Program-made: the position numbers and the translations under genes
Notes under the pieces: model-generated
The model's input: only the letters and a program-made list of their open reading frames with translations
Database searches by the model: none
What the model was told of the DNA's origin: nothing
Assembly (NCBI RefSeq): GCF_958298935.1
Contig: NC_084927.1
Coordinates: 14,164,001 to 14,228,000, forward strand
Length of the DNA stretch: 64,000 bases
DNA from: Phragmites australis
Lineage: Eukaryota; Streptophyta; Magnoliopsida; Poales; Poaceae
Direction: 5' to 3'
Part shown: positions 35,248 to 46,693 of the stretch, in pieces
Layout of the letters: every line of letters begins with the position of its first letter
Position numbering within the stretch: the stretch's first letter is position 1

Positions 35248-36424
35248 CTAAATGCAAAACAAAATACATGAGAATCTTGCTCTCATTACCTCTTTTACCT
35301 TTGGATAAGAATTTGGGTATATGATGATCATGATCTTCATCAATATGTCCAATCTTGTACACTTGGCTTCTTTGCTTGAACTTTCACTCCATTTTGTGAG
35401 ACAAGTTTCCAAATCGCTATAGTCGCCTCGAGCTTCAAGTCTTCTTTGGAACCCAAACCGATTGGGGCCCTTCATGTTGGTGATGACTTCCTTGGGTACT
35501 CAAATGGGTTGGTTCCACCTCCATTCCTTTCTCCCAACCATGTGGGTAATCACCTTCCCATTGTCCTTTTTCTTGAGCTTGTAGTGGTTGCTCTTAGTCT
35601 TGACCTTGTAATTGGCCTTGGTGTAGAGGTTGGAGGTCTTGTTAGAGAGGTTCGTCATCTTCTTCTTCTCCTTGGTCTCCTTCTTGACTTGCTTGCATTT
35701 GAAGGACTTGTAGCCTTCTTGATGGCATTTGAAACATGTCACGGTGGACCCCTCCGCAAGCTTGTTCACCATTCTAAAATATGATTATCTTGAGAAGGTT
35801 GGACATGTCCGTTGCCTTTTAATCTTGCTAAGTCCTTCTTAAACTTCTTCACTTTTGCTTGAGCTCATCATTCTATTGTGAAATAAGTTCATTAGATGGT
35901 TCTACAACAACATTCTCAATGCATGTCTCATTGCAAAGGGGTGAGCTAGATAAATCAATCAAATCATCACAAGAAGTGGAAACATCTACCTTAGAATTGA
36001 AATTCAAGAGAGAAGTAGATTGCTTCAAATGGGCCTTAGTTTGAGATTCAATGCACTTAAATTTATCCCTAAGCTCTTCATGCTCCTTGTTTAGCAAATT
36101 TAATTTGCTCAATAGTTGTTCATAATTAGAAACAAAGGTAGTATGAATGTCATTAAGGGCATTGAATTTGTTAAGTTCTTTAGCTTATTTTTTTAAGGCC
36201 CTTTGTTACTTACTAATCAAATAAAGGAGTTCTTCTTGAGGGGGGTAATCCCTATCGGATTCATCCTCACTTACATTGCTATCCATACATTTGGCCATAA
36301 AGCACTTTTGAGATGGCTTGTGTGACGACTTGTGGAATGATGACCTTGAGTAAGAGCTTTTCTTGGACGGGAGGATGATGAGGCTTTCATTACTTGAGCT
36401 TGACTCCTTCTCTTGTCTCCTCAT
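35248..36424 (-). pseudogene. Sirevirus gag C-terminal half
   Basis: Minus strand: from 36,424 a Ser-rich stretch, SHKPSQKCFMAKCMDSN, then DYPPQEELLYLISK. A coiled-coil-like segment follows with YEQLLSKLNLLNKEHEELRD, then DDLIDLSSSPLCNETCIENV. From 35,772 there is NKLAEGSTVTCFKCHQEGYK followed by SFKCKQVKK, a zinc knuckle (C-x2-C-x4-Y/H-x4-C), then a Lys-rich region and MKGPNRFGFQRR at the end. These match the long, coiled-coil-bearing gag of Sireviruses. Several stops interrupt it, the N-terminal half is missing, and the usual protease-integrase-RT genes do not follow. The zinc-knuckle His is replaced by Tyr. Confidence 0.75.
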
Positions 36425-38460
36425 CCTTGCCTGTATGTATTGGCATTGAGCTTGCTTGCTTGTGAGATCTCCTCTCCTTCAAAACCTATCACTAGACTCT
36501 CAAATAGCTGGCTCACCCTCTCTCTATAATCCTATCCCTCTATTTATAGGCCTCGGGAGGTGCCTTGGCCTCTAAGTTTCCTTGTTCCCAAAATACCTCT
36601 CACCAGTAATGCACCCCTACCTACCACCAGGGCATTTAGGTCCATTTTTCGCTCCGTCCATCGAACGGTCATGGCTTCTTCGCGACTTAGCTTCACCTCG
36701 ATGCAAGCTTTGCGATGATGCCATGTGACCCTCCAGTCCTCCCATGGTTTAATGGCCAAACCGCGAAACCCTGGTACATTTTTCAACGTGTGACTAGCCG
36801 CAACTTGCTTGGCCTCAAGTAGGTATTCCGATGTTGACGCATGTACTCCATCTTACGATCTTCACCACCAGCATGTCTCTCCCGCTCTCGATCCCTCGTG
36901 CCACCTTGTTACTTGCACTGAAATCCCCTTCACTTGACTTTATCAACACACCATCCTCATTCTTCCTTCCAAGCTTTGCTTGACCTCCATGTGCACAGCT
37001 TGGATCACCCTCGACTTCACCCAGCCTCCTCGATCATCTGGCACCAAGCATCCTACTTGGCCCAGATCATCCCGCCCTCGTTCGCCAAGTTACATCCATC
37101 ACCTACACATCATGAGACAAGCAGATATGTATCTCTGAACACATATAACTTCATCACAAGTTAGCTCAAATCATTTCCCTATTGAAAAAAGACTATCGCA
37201 ACAAAAGTGTGAACAGTGGATGGTCTAGCACGCACACCAATACAATCATCGGACTAGCCGATGTGTACAACTCATCCTGACTTTGGACACCGTTTGGAAA
37301 AACCTCCAGCATTCACTATGCTTAACACTGGACCGTCCGGTCAGTAGACCACCACCAGACCATGATTTTTCACTACTTTGTTAAACAATTCGGTGTTCCT
37401 TTAGTATACACACTGGACCATCCGATGTGTAGGCTAGCTCTGGCACCGAAAACCTACATCTTTGTTAAATGCTCCAGTGTTGAAATCCTCTCAACATCGG
37501 ACCTTTCGATGAGCTACTCCGGCATTCACAACTTACCATACTGGATCATCCGGTGCACATGTGAATTTCAGCCTCCGAAGCCAAATGGTCTGGCGTTCAC
37601 TTGCACCCCATCGTCGGAACATCCTGGGAGATCAAAATATCTCATACTAGACAATCCGGTGAGAAAAAATTCCCTGGGCACACGCCAAAACCATTCTGCA
37701 CTCCAGCTTTGGTTAGCCATACATGAATACATGCAAATATAAGCTCAAGCCAACCAAGATCAACTCAAATCCAACAATGTCAATGACTCATCACAATTAA
37801 ACCAAGGCACTTATCCACTTAGTTTCTCAAAAATACTCCGGTGTACATAACATACATCATCGGACTATCCAGTGAGTTGTCTTGAGCTAACCGAGCCACT
37901 TGAACTCTCTTTGCATAAAATGCTCCAGTGTAAGCCTCCGGCGCACATAGTTCTTCATATCGGACCATCTGACTTATGTCTTCTTCTCTTTCTTCCTTTG
38001 GAAATGCTCTGGTGTGTACTACACATTACGCACCGGTCCATCCGGTGAGGTGATCCTCACCCACTGTCAGAAATGATCCGATGAGCACACTTCCTAAGCA
38101 CCGGACCATTTGTTGAGGTCTTCTGCTTTGTCTTTGCACTGTTTATTATCCAATGTATTGAACTTGCTTAACACCGGACTATAAGGTGAGGTCAACTACA
38201 TCTGGACACAAATCTCTGGCGTGTAAAAACTTATCTAGCACCAGACCATCTGATGAGGTCATTTTCTCTGGGTCTTCTAAATTTCAACCAAACATTGTCC
38301 CGGTTTCGGTGGCTTCTTCATGTATTACATCCATGAGACCTACTAACGTATATACTTGACACGCATGTCAGTCCCATTCACTATGTTATCATTAATCACC
38401 AAAATCACATACATGCCCTAAAGTAAATGCTACAATCTCCTTAAGGGCATGTTTCCTACA
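36425..38460 (-). mobile_element. Sirevirus 5' LTR region (rearranged)
   Basis: The minus strand starts at 38,460 and matches the other LTR down to about 37,830. From 37,830 to 36,540 the sequence differs but carries the same palindromic motif (for example near 37,333, 37,410, 37,540 and 38,031). A TATA box CTATAAATAG is at 36,537-36,548. The U5 part found at 24,072-24,699 is absent here, so the LTR-gag junction is a deletion or recombination product. Confidence 0.6.
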
Positions 38461-38720
38461 TCAAGAAAGACTATCAACGATTCAGTTACCTTTCTCAAGT
38501 CTGATGAATTTCTTTTCTAGCTTCCTCACCTCTACAAGGTAAGATGCCATGGTCTTATATGAGTTTTAATACTCCTACTCAACTGGCTTCACCACCAGCT
38601 ATGAATCCCGATTCATGAATAAGCGGTAGATGTCGAGTGCAGGAGCTACTCGAAGACCGGTGAGCAAGCTTTTTACTCGGCCGTGTTGTTTGTAACCTAA
38701 AAGCCAATCTACAAAACATA
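38461..38720 (-). pseudogene. Tat-lineage RNase H fragment
   Basis: Minus-strand translation gives LRVAPALDIYRLFMNRDS, then MASYLVEVRKLEKKFIRLEK and IVDSLS. This fits Tat RNase H, where the same order holds: a GLRIA..LG helix, the GDS motif, then a Y-x-x-E-V-R-K-L-E helix. The frame resumes at 24,071 with LATSR after the Sirevirus. This shows that the Sirevirus landed inside this gene. Stops are present. Confidence 0.7.
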
Positions 38721-39467
38721 TAGCAAGCATTCTCCACTCGGGGAGAGGAGAGTTGCCCTAGCCCCCGAGCTTTTGAGTGTTAACAATACATCAAAGTACA
38801 ATTCTATACCTCAGGTGTGTGGTGAAGATTCGGTGTCATTGGTCATGATCCCTATGGATGGTGACAGCTGTCGATGATTGGTGAACTGCCAACCTCACGA
38901 ACTAGTAGAAAGAGTGGGGGATGCTTCCAGTAGGCGAATCACACTGCACACATAGAGTTTTATACAGGTTTAGGCATCCCTTAGGATAATAGCCTATGCC
39001 ATATTGGTCTTGTATTGATCTCTGAGACTGTTTACAAGGGAGTGCTTGGCAAGCATAGATAGATCTAAACCTAGTTGAAGGGCTCCCTTGTGAGTAGTCA
39101 GGAAGAGATGCTAATACAGATATAAGTTACAGGAGGCTCGAGGGTTTAGAGCTATTGTAGGGTTGAATGGCTTCAATGGGCTTGTAGGGACTTCTTTTGG
39201 CTTGTCCTCCATAGGGTCCCTTGGCTCCATATATATATGGGGCTACCATGTGGCTCCTGAACTCTTTCTCGAGTAGGATTATGTCATCCTTAAACTTAGG
39301 GATAGACTTCCTTGTTAACGGATATTCTGGAACCTGTGGGCAGTTTCCATACATCCAGGGACTCATTCTCCGGATACAATCATATGCTCTGAGAGTCCAG
39401 GAAACCCTAGGGGATTCGTATATAGATAGGATATGCATATATGGTAGTTCTATACTACTCATCGTCG
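38721..39467. other. Right border of the 33-kb insertion
   Basis: Contains a TATA-like CCATATATATATGG at 39,227-39,240 and a stretch TTTTATACAGGTTTAGGC seen in LTRs of Tat-type elements. It ends CATCGTCG immediately before the GTAAG duplication. It looks like LTR sequence but has no second copy in the window. Confidence 0.4.
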
Positions 39468-40045
39468 GTAAGAGAAAGCCTTAGTCCCTTGTTCTTGTTC
39501 TTTTGGTTTGTAAGAGAGATGGTAGTTGGCGCATGTGTATTAATTGTATAGCCATTAATAATATTACAATAAGGTATCATCATCATATTCCTAGGTTGCA
39601 TGACATGATTGATGAGTTGAGTCATTCTATTCTTTTTACAAAGATTGACTTGTAGTGGTTACCACCGGATTAGAAAGGAATTGGGTGATGAATGAAAAAT
39701 GCTTTCAAAACTAATTCGATTTATATGAGTGGTTAGTGATGCCTTTTGATTTGACTAATGCACCTAGCACTTTCATGCATTTGATGAATGAGGTTTTATG
39801 TGCTTTCATTGGTAATTTATGGTGGTTTATTTTAATGATATATTAATCTATAGCAAGATACATGAACGCATTAATCATTTGCGTGCTGTTTTTAATGCTT
39901 CTGAGTGATGCAGGTTTGTTTGATAACCTTGACAAGTGCACCTTTTGCACGAATCGAGTTGCTTTTCTTAGCTATGTTGTTACTCCACAAGTAATTAAAG
40001 TGGATGAAGCTAAAATTGAAGCCATTAGGAGCTGGCCGACCCACA
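39468..40045 (+). pseudogene. Relic CRM-like pol, right half
   Basis: Aligns with 29,382-29,955 of the young element. Translation with frame changes shows [33 protein letters not shown] in another frame, and WMKLKLKPLGAG. It covers RT up to just after the FLGYV-like motif, with many frameshifts and stops. It starts at the point in pol where the fragment at 6,283-6,539 ends; both carry GTAAG at the join. Confidence 0.8.
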
Positions 40046-40914
40046 TGATTGCATATAGAGAGTAGAGTGAAAGTAGCACAAGAAAACAACAACCAAAATT
40101 ATGAGTCATAGCTAGATATGAATTAAGCTTAATCACGGTAGCACTACTTGTAGTTCTAGCTAGAAGATAGATTTTCCATTGATAAGCTATGCAACTTTAA
40201 ATCTATAACCACCCTCGATTATCACCTACTAAGCTCTCAAAGAATCCTCATTTCCTTACTTTTTAGTAAATACAACCTAAGCAAGTAGACTCACTACCAG
40301 AAAACACTAAACAACTCTCGAAATTAAAGTCTATAAGACTAGTTAATCTATACAATAGCATTGCAGCACGCTGGAGACATTCCAACACGATTAAGCCTAG
40401 CAAAGACTACCAACATACCCACTTAGATCATACCATACTATGATGATAAGTTGACTAATAGATCTAATCATCATGATTACATCTGGTATCTAATCGTCTA
40501 GATGCATCTAAATGAAGGACTAAGCATGATGATAATAATATGGATCGAGAGAGAAACAAGATCACTAACATAATTTTGAAAGGCAAATCAATCTTCACAA
40601 GATAGATGATTCAAGCGTCATGACAGGCACACCTAACAATGATCGAATCCAGCTCTTAAAATTTGGTCTAATTAGAACCTTGACTAATTAGAGCATAATT
40701 AGAGTGTTTCCAATTCAAGGGCTACTCCGATTAGAGCTCTAATTTGCTAGGATAACTAGCCAACTAGCATAAACTCGACAACTAGACAATGGCTCAAGTT
40801 GGCAATGGGATTCTGATGTTTGTGGCTCTCAACTCAAAATTATGAGATTGGATATAATCGGGACATCCCTGAGGTCTTATTTATAATCTAAATGTTCCTT
40901 AGGGCGTGATCCAC
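40046..40914. other. Spacer, nothing recognised
   Basis: AT-rich sequence without a recognisable gene. A CACTACCAGAAAA match at 40,292 is discussed among the rejected items. Confidence 0.4.
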
Positions 40915-43885
40915 TGTAATACCTGCAAAAAACAGAAGAAAAAATAGTTGGCCATCTGATTGGGCCTAGGACCCAACTAGCCCAAAACCTAAACCCTAAG
41001 TTCCCCACCCCTCTACCTTTTCCTTTGCCTAGTTGTAGCTGCCGCCCCTCCCCTTGTCTAATGCCCTTGCTGCCCCCGCTGAGTGTGCCCCCATGAAGAA
41101 GGACAGAAGAGGGAGAGGACCCAACTAATTCACATGCGCGCGCCAATTAGAGAACCAGCAACTTTTTAAACAGCCTCTCCACTTTCCGTTTTTGGAAATT
41201 TTTCCCTCTCGTATCTTTCCATTTTTTGAAAGTTTCACGAATAAGTTTTCTGAATAAGTTTTCTGAGCAAAATTTTGTCCTTAACTTTTCCTCATAACAT
41301 TTTCTCCAAACTTTTCACGTTAATTTTTTTGAAAAACTTATTTGGAAAACTTATTCGGATAACTTATTTGAAAAACTTTCCAAAATGGAAAGATGCGGGA
41401 GGAAAAAGTTTAAAAAATGAAAAGTGGGGTCTGTCGGGGGGACCATGAGGAGCAAAACACGTGAGCATGTGCTGATCAGCGTTTCTGAGAGGGAGAAGGA
41501 GAAGAGGAGAGAGGAAGGGAGAGGAGAGGGCATCCCTGGAGCTGCCCTTGTGATTGCCATGATGAGGAGTGGGGATGGAGGAGGGATCTCCACCCCCTGC
41601 TACTGCCGCTGTGCGCCATCGTAGTGGTGCCAGCGAGGATCGAGGTGGTGACCACGCTACGCCATCGTTGGATGGGGAAGGATATCATCTTCCTTTAGGA
41701 ATGTCCCCAAATCATTGGGTGATCTAGGAATGGAGCTCCTGGCCTTTTTGCCCTCTGTTGTAGATGTGTTCTATTGCCGATCAAGAAGTTTTGGTGGTGG
41801 ATTAGTGGATGGTTCCAGTGAAATCCTCCAACCTAGATTTTCTGGAAGATGATGTTTCACCAGTGTCACTTTGGCGGTCGTCTATGTGATCTTAACGATA
41901 TTTCTTGCAGAAAGTTACAATTATAAAGTTTTAGATCATTTATTAAACTTTCCGTGGAGTATTTGTTCATAAATTTTCGTTTAGCGGTTTCTCCTATACA
42001 CCCATTTTAACATGTTGTATGGATCTGAATTGTTGTTTCTGCAGTGCATCTTCGGTAGTTGTTTCCATTGCCATATAGATTTTTCTTGTAGAACCCATCA
42101 ATTAGAAAGTTGTAGCTATTGTCAATACCTAGCTGCTGTTAAATTTTCAGAAATTTCGGCTATGTAGTTTGTGCACAATCGATGATGGAATACTGTTGTG
42201 TTGCAGTGTCTGTTTTGTTCATAGGGTCTTTTCGAGGGCTGTTTCAGAGATCTTAGAAACTCTTATGATTTATCTCACCATAACAAAAGTTGAAGCTCAT
42301 AAGGTAATCTGTCCACTGTATAAATTTCATAATTGTCAGAACTTTGGTTTGCCATTTGTGCTTTGTTGAATGGTGTCTAGAGTACCGAGACAGAGTCAGC
42401 CTTTGGTTTTGCAACACATGTTACGCATAGTTGTAGACAGAATTAAAATTTAAACTCTAGAAAATGTTGAAGCCCTCATTCTGTAGTTTTCAAGAATCCT
42501 AATTTGCTGTGTTCTGTACAGTAAATTTAAATATATGAAATTGTGAAGCAGCTTTGCTGCTATGGGCTGAACGCAGTTTTTCCGGTAGTGCTATGTAAAT
42601 GGGGTTTTTGTATGTAGTAAGCGTGTGCTTGTTTTATACTTGTTCAGGTGGTGCAACATCATGACGCAGTTAGTTTACGTCTTCATCGTCGGTGAAGGCA
42701 AGTGAATATAGCGGATGGTTATACTTTAACTTATTATTTTATTACCTCCATCTTTTAATTGATGCACTTACTAATAATTTGTTAAATGAAATTTAAGTGT
42801 GTTACTTACTTTCTAATTTATGAAGATTGGATGTTTCCCAGATCGAGTAAAGGAAGTGGGATAAGTATTGTTTCTTGCACTTGTTTATTTCTCTCGTATG
42901 TAAAGCATGTCACATATTTATGTCCTTTGATTATGCTTGAGCTTGTTGACTTAATATTTACTTTTTCAAAGTTTAAATGAATCATTGAATTAAGAAGCGA
43001 AGTAAGCGAGATTTGTCACTTTAAAGTTGTTCATTTGCTATAACGTACAATTCTTAAAGTATTATGCATATATTAGAAGTTATGTTGTTAGCTATGCATG
43101 AAACATATCATTCATATGTAACTTATGCATTGAAAGTTATGTCGTTGTCTTATGGGCGCGATCGCACTGGTACAGTGTTCTACATTACACGTGGAGGGGT
43201 ATGGCGTACACCATTACATTACCCGTAGAGGGGTAAGGATGAGGAAGAATATGGTATATGCATACTTATGCATTCGTCTTATATTGCTTCAACGTTGTTC
43301 TTATATTGCAAAGAAGCTGTTAATACCGTATTGGATGGAGTTGATATGGTGAATCATACGTAGCAGATGGAGTATGTGGTTGTTGATGCTTTGCCAGGCT
43401 TAATTATGTTTTTTAGTTATTGTCAACATGTTCAGCTTATTATCTTTGTTAAGGGTGATGCTTAATGAGCTGTAGCTAAATAACTTGTTAAATCAATTCA
43501 CCTGCTGTGATTTTTGAATCTCATCCTTGCTATCTTTCAGGTACAACGTGAGGTGACCGTGAGCATGCGGGATGGGGGTAGCAGTACATCGTTTGCACAA
43601 ACACCTCCACTTGATGTTTAGTCTGGTTATGATGCCAATTGGTGACTCTTAGTTGTTTTGTTGCCTGGCGCTTTTATCGTGATGTGGAAGTCCATTCAAG
43701 GAATGTTCCTCATTTACTAGGATGTTGGATTATGTTAGTGCACTAATGATATCTATATGTAACTGCTTGTGTTTGTTTGCTTTCGTTATATCCATTTTTA
43801 CGGGAGGTGTTGCTAAAATTTTCTTGTTCAGAGGATCCTTAGGTTAGTAGCACTTTGGGCTTGTAGTGGTCCATGGGATGTTACA
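40915..43885 (+). mobile_element. Candidate solo LTR of about 3 kb
   Basis: Starts TGTAATACC and ends GGGATGTTACA, giving a 5-bp inverted terminus TGTAA/TTACA as in many Tekay-type LTRs. Flanks are TCCAC and TCCGT, which share three of five bases, so the duplication is weak. No internal genes or second LTR are present. Confidence 0.45.
41170..41434. repeat. Foldback (inverted repeat) of about 260 bp
   Basis: The arm starting at 41,179 (CCACTTTCCGTTTTTGGAAA) is the near reverse complement of the arm ending at 41,428 (AAAATGAAAAGTGG). Arms are about 90 bp each and include the inner ACTTATTCGGAAAACTT-like motifs, with about 65 bp of loop. It lies within the candidate solo LTR and may be a MITE-like insertion or a structured part of that LTR. 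Confidence 0.7.
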
Positions 43886-44745
43886 TCCGTTGTACCTAAG
43901 ATCTATTGAAAGAAGTAAATACTTGTTTTTTAACTCTTCAAGTTGGTGAAAGAATTTCCTTTTTCATAACTCACTTTTCAAAGGACGATATCTCCTACGC
44001 ACGGACCAAAAATTCAATTAATTTAAACTCTAAATTGTAGCTCTCAAAAAGAACTACAACATTTTCATTATCCCTTTCCCTAAAAATATCGTGTTGATCC
44101 TAAAAAGCGAGATAATCTGTTCTCTTTCATATTCTTTTGCGCAACACTTATTTCAGGGGCAACATCTCCTAGCTCCATAGTCCAAAATATGTCTTCCATA
44201 TATGTAAATCAAAGATCTCGATGATATCTACAATTTTCGTATTATCAAGTTTTCCATTTGAGGACGTCTTAGAATCCGAATCTGCGTTGGAAGGTGTTGT
44301 TGTCCTAGTTCTACAAATAATTCAAGGTTTCAGGATGCTTTTGGATGGTCTAGAAGACTTGTTGACCAATCTAGTCTTGGACTTGGGCCTCGATCCTTCC
44401 ATGTTGGTTCTCTTGGGCCATCGTTGGCTGCTTGAGCCTTGATGGGCCAAGGTTTTGGCCCATCTCGAATGGAGAATTGTGTATTATGTCGTAAAATTAT
44501 CAATATTAGTGATAATAATCTATAATCGTAGTGATAATTCGGTCATATATTGAGAGAAATTGATGTTAAAATAGTACAATAACTGATGCCAACAAGAAGC
44601 TATGCCAAACGCAAGATTATGCAACCTTTATCGGTAAGCAAAAGCCATGAATGAAGTAAAAAGTAGAAACTACTTTCCACCATTTTCTCCAATAAGCTGG
44701 ATTCTGCACAAGCAGCACCACTATGAACCACCAGCTAAAGTATTA
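43886..44745. other. Spacer, nothing recognised
   Basis: No domain or transposon terminus recognised. A short open frame at 44,221-44,442 has no known homolog that I can name. Confidence 0.4.
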
Positions 44746-44750
44746 GAACC

Positions 44751-45659
44751 TGATGCATGTTTGCCTGATCTTCCGAAAGGTAATATGATAAGTCGATTGG
44801 TGAAGCTTCGATGTTGATGATCCAAAGGCTCCGAACAGAACAGATTGAGAAGCCTCGTAACCACTATACTACTACTCTGTGGTTATCAACCGTGCTAAGA
44901 CATGGTTGACCTCGCCAAGAAGGATTTTCCTGCAAGCGAATCGATAACACAAGCAAAAACAGGTAGATGCAATATGAATATTGCTAATTACTAATAAAGT
45001 GCTCAAGTTGGAGTTTAACAAACTGATAAATGGCGAAACTATCTAAAAGAGAATAATATAAGCTAAAGTCGAGCCTAAACTATGATGGCTACCGTATATT
45101 TATAGGAAGACATGAGGGGGTCAACCTAGGGTTATGCAGCTGTGGAAAGAGGCGTGCACAACCTGGACTCTGACCTCGACACGATTACAAAACCCGACAG
45201 GGTCCAAAATAGTGATGCAACACTTTATTTCTTTGACTCTGACTAAACTATAAGAAATATTTGGTCAAGCATAGATCCATTAGAAATAGCTCGACATAAG
45301 TTTTACAGCAAGTCCAAGAACGTCTAAAAAGGACTTCGTATGAGAGAGTTATGTCTATTTTACTGACATGTTGTTTTGAGACTCAACCACGACCACGACT
45401 TTGACTAGAGCTCAGCCTCGAGTCCGAGTAGACCTGGCCTTCAAAAGGTGACGTCCAGGTAAGATTATAGTTTCCCACATTTTTATGTAATAAAATATCA
45501 CAAGAATTTAGTAGTAATCCATCCAAGGAAATATGAACAGCGAGAAACGAGTTCACCTGGTGGTCTAATTATCGTGCACGTACTCTTGTAATTGGGCCTT
45601 GTATGATTTGGGAATTATTGGCTGTATTAATCGTATCCGAAGGAGCCATGGGCTCATCA
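44751..45659 (-). mobile_element. CRM-like solo LTR with perfect duplication
   Basis: The minus strand starts TGATGAGCCCATGGCTCC at 45,659 and ends ACATGCATCA at 44,751 (909 bp). The duplication GAACC is at 44,746-44,750 and 45,660-45,664. It is close to the old solo LTR at 24,700-33,291, and encodes GPITRVRAR followed by a stop in the equivalent of the polyprotein C terminus. Confidence 0.92.
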
Positions 45660-45664
45660 GAACC

Positions 45665-46693
45665 ACCAAGATGAGAATTCGTGTTAGGGAAATTAATCAT
45701 GTTTCATTATCATAGGTGCATGGAACAGGGAGGTGGGCGAGCCTGCAATGTATTCCATTAGCGTTGGATGATATGAGTTACAAGAGGAGGATTTGTGTTG
45801 TAGGGAAATAAGATTTTTCTAGATGAAGCACAGTCTGAATGAAACTCGCCGTTGCCTTCACCATCCCCAAAATTGTTGTCCCCTCACTCCACATAAGCTG
45901 GACAACTATATAAAGAATCCAATTCATAAACATCTACATTAGTCTCCTCCCATTCCTCCAGTGGCACCCTCCCTTTCTTCTTAACTCTTTTTTCCCCATG
46001 AGAAAGCTTCCTGTTCAATGAAAAAGTTCTTGTGACTCCAGTTGTATCTCATCAATAACCAATCTACTAGATGAGGACGAGGAGGAATCATTATTATCAT
46101 ATTCACCGAGTGCCAACAAACACATAGAGTTATATAACTAATCCATGATTGAGTTATACTTATTGTAGAGAGTAATATCTATCATGATGCCACGAGGATC
46201 ATACTTTTTTCTTTAGAGACACAATAATGCAGCTTCTTAAAACCTAATCGATTTATCAATTTGGTATGAACTAATGCAAATATGCTCAAGTTTACTGGCC
46301 CCACCTATATAACCGGTAAATCCAGTTTGCCTCCGATAATGATAGCTTTGGTGGTAGGTCGATGCAGTGGAAGACTCCCTCCATCAAGCTCGACCCATCT
46401 TACATGGTGCCACCTGTGTCCCACCGATCTGGTGTTTCCATCTGAAAAACACTGACGCCAAGAGAAGCAGAATGCACATGGCCGACATATCCATAGATCC
46501 ATCCGCTGCACACCAAATGCCTTGCTTCGCTCATCTCCCCACACTGTAATTACTCCATTCCATAAAACCTCTATTAAGTAGTAAAAGCATCAGTGCTAAG
46601 CAGAGCAGCTAGAGAGTGAGGTTCTAGTGTACCTGTGGCTGAGTATTTCAGAAGAACAGCTAGCAGCAAGGAGTGTCCAATCTAGCAATCCCA
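45665..46693. other. Upstream region of the bHLH gene
   Basis: Candidate promoter and 5' UTR. A TATATAA motif occurs at 46,302-46,312, and an in-frame TAG stop precedes the ATG in the 5' UTR (about 46,661). No transposon terminus is evident; regulatory elements cannot be assigned from sequence alone. Confidence 0.45.

Larger units (their letters stand above)
24072..38460 (-). mobile_element. Sirevirus-type Ty1/copia remnant, split by later insertions
   Basis: The minus strand starts at 38,460 with TGTAGGAAACATGCCCTTAA and its other LTR starts at 34,257 with TGTAGGAAATATGCCCTTA. The element ends at 24,072 with GATCCCTACA. Flanking duplications are TCAAG (38,461) and TCAGG (24,067-24,071), four of five matching. 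Without nested insertions it is about 5.8 kb. It keeps gag but no pol. Its LTRs carry many CACCGGACCATCCGGTG-like palindromes and a series of A-A-A-G-G-G-G-G-A-G boxes before the 3' LTR, both described for Sireviruses. It interrupts a Tat RNase H/integrase gene. Confidence 0.75.

Noticed and set aside
40292..42590. CACTACCAGAAAA at 40,292 and its inverted match ending TAGTG at 42,590, as a CACTA element
   Set aside because: The 3-bp flanks (ACT and CTA) do not match, subterminal repeats are missing, and the interval crosses the left boundary of a better-supported solo LTR candidate.
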